Part shown: positions 15,101 through 15,719 of the stretch, piece after piece | Layout: each line of letters begins with the position of its first letter | Position numbering within the stretch: the first letter of the stretch is position 1 | Source of the DNA: Candidatus Termititenax sp. | GTDB lineage: Bacteria > Margulisbacteria > Riflemargulisbacteria > GWF2-35-9 > DYQY01 | Direction: 5' to 3' | NCBI GenBank assembly: GCA_020719045.1 | Contig: DYQY01000024.1 | Coordinates: 1-15,719, forward strand | Length of the DNA: 15,719 nucleotides | Program-made: the position numbers and the translations under genes | The notes under the pieces: model-generated | The model's database searches: none | The model's input: the letters and a program-made list of their open reading frames with translations, nothing else | What the model was told of the DNA's origin: nothing

Positions 15101-15376
15101 TTAGTTGATTTTTATCACTCGTTTTTTAGTCACTTTTCTAACTGTCTGAATATACGGACAATCTTTAAGTTGTGTAGTTTCCCAGCTTTTCAAATTCACC
15201 TCATTCAATCCGACTTGCTGCATAGATATATCCCTATCAATAGAGCAGCGAAATTGCGAGTAGGTGTCGTTCTTTTCATTGTAGTGTGATTGTTTTACGC
15301 AATTATCACAATTCCTAAATGTCCATGATGTAAATTCAGTACCGTTGCTGAAAAGTGGTTTATCTGTTGTTTTCAT
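15101..15376 (-). CDS. 91-aa cysteine-containing protein, function unknown
   Basis: A small protein with four cysteines (C23, C26, C44 and C73) in the pattern CDNC...C...C, which could bind one zinc ion. The opening TEFTSWTFRNCDNCVKQSHY is followed by a polar stretch, and the basic C-terminus (RKVTKKRVIK) may contact nucleic acid. Small phage proteins with an FxSWxxxNCDxC motif of this kind are known to me as a type but without function. It overlaps the 98-aa gene upstream by 17 nt and is 10 nt from the methyltransferase, so the three are likely one transcript. Confidence 0.7.
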   Translation of the reverse strand: MKTTDKPLFSNGTEFTSWTFRNCDNCVKQSHYNEKNDTYSQFRCSIDRDISMQQVGLNEVNLKSWETTQLKDCPYIQTVRKVTKKRVIKIN

Positions 15377-15656
15377 AAATCTCCGTATTTTTAAATTGAT
15401 AAACCGTTTCTTTGATTATTGGCTCTGGGAATAATTTACGAATATCGTTGTCGGTAAATAAATTCATAAGGTGAAGCATTGTGTAAAACGTTTCTACAGT
15501 ATAGAATATCTTATACCTTGCAATCTCTCGCCTTTTTCTGTCAATAAGCCTTTCTGTAGATAGGCAGAAAACGTAATCACCATAATCGTTTTTAAGTAGC
15601 GTTATAGTTCTGTGAGCATTATTGCTCTTTGTTCGGAGTTGTTTGATTACTTGCAT
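15360..15656 (-). CDS. 98-aa hypothetical protein
   Basis: I do not recognise this basic protein. The N-terminal half has strands (RTITLLKNDYGDYVFCLSTE) and a Lys/Arg-rich turn (RLIDRKRREIARYKIFYTVE). The second half is helical (TFYTMLHLMNLFTDNDIRKL). There is no membrane segment or clear motif. The stop overlaps the start of the cysteine-containing gene by 17 nt, which implies coupled translation. It belongs to the leftward cluster with the methyltransferase, probably an early or accessory set rather than a structural one. The start is preceded by an A/T-rich leader without a Shine-Dalgarno site. Confidence 0.65.
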   Translation of the reverse strand: MQVIKQLRTKSNNAHRTITLLKNDYGDYVFCLSTERLIDRKRREIARYKIFYTVETFYTMLHLMNLFTDNDIRKLFPEPIIKETVYQFKNTEIYENNR

Positions 15657-15667
15657 GTAGTGATTGT

Positions 15668-15719
15668 TTATATTGTTAAATCTAATTCGTATTGTACGTT
15701 TTGCTGAAACTTTTCATTT
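15668..15719 (-). CDS. C-terminal end of another leftward gene (partial)
   Basis: The minus strand from the right edge reads NEKFQQNVQYELDLTI and then TAA at 15670-15668. The residue pattern is protein-like, and the stop falls 11 nt before the next ATG at 15656, a typical operon gap. Only 16 residues are visible, so the identity is unknown and the frame is tentative. Confidence 0.4.
   Translation of the reverse strand, partial: NEKFQQNVQYELDLTI

Noticed and set aside
15684-15717. ATG at 15717 (minus) with a reading frame of 11 codons to a TAG.
   Set aside because: It is too short, and the neighbouring frame gives a more protein-like end that stops just before the next gene.
1-15719. CRISPR arrays, tRNA or rRNA genes and insertion sequences.
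   Set aside because: No spaced direct repeats, cloverleaf, transposase or terminal inverted repeats were seen when reading the window.

Overview
This window is part of a tailed (siphovirus-type) phage or prophage genome. It covers the DNA-packaging, head, neck and tail-assembly genes. The host is most likely a member of the Bacteroidota, for four reasons. The DNA is AT-rich. Start codons are preceded by A/T-rich leaders without Shine-Dalgarno sequences. The two promoters I can see carry the TAnnTTTG -7 element typical of that phylum. The protein families also look like Bacteroidota phage proteins. I see no integrase, lysis or replication genes, so lytic and temperate lifestyles cannot be told apart here.

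Layout. A regulatory region at about 9570-9757 fires outward in both directions. Rightward (+) are the large terminase, the portal, a protein that may be the small terminase subunit, and a Mu F/SPP1 gp7-like minor head protein, closely packed and ending at a hairpin terminator at 14266-14297. Leftward (-) are a 53-codon relic of a homing endonuclease, a probable scaffold, an Ala/Thr/Val-rich head decoration-type protein, the major capsid protein, four neck/completion proteins (three junctions overlap by 4 nt), the major tail tube protein, a terminator hairpin, the two tail-assembly chaperone frames and a tape measure protein that runs off the left edge. At the far right a second leftward cluster (67-aa protein, orphan adenine methyltransferase, Cys-containing protein, 98-aa protein, and the end of another gene) converges on the packaging operon.

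How the parts work together. Scaffold, capsid protein, decoration protein, portal and minor head protein build the procapsid. The terminase fills it. The connector, head-closure, gp10-like and tail-terminator proteins join it to a non-contractile tail, whose tube protein polymerises around the tape measure with help from the chaperones.

The strongest non-obvious signal is a -1 programmed ribosomal frameshift between the two chaperone frames. It has a T TTT TTT slippery heptamer in the correct phase (4263-4269, minus strand). The -1 frame opens five codons upstream of the heptamer and stays open into the downstream ORF. Other notable points are the mirrored twin promoters with a shared 10-mer, the endonuclease relic, and the splitting of packaging and head/tail genes onto opposite strands.
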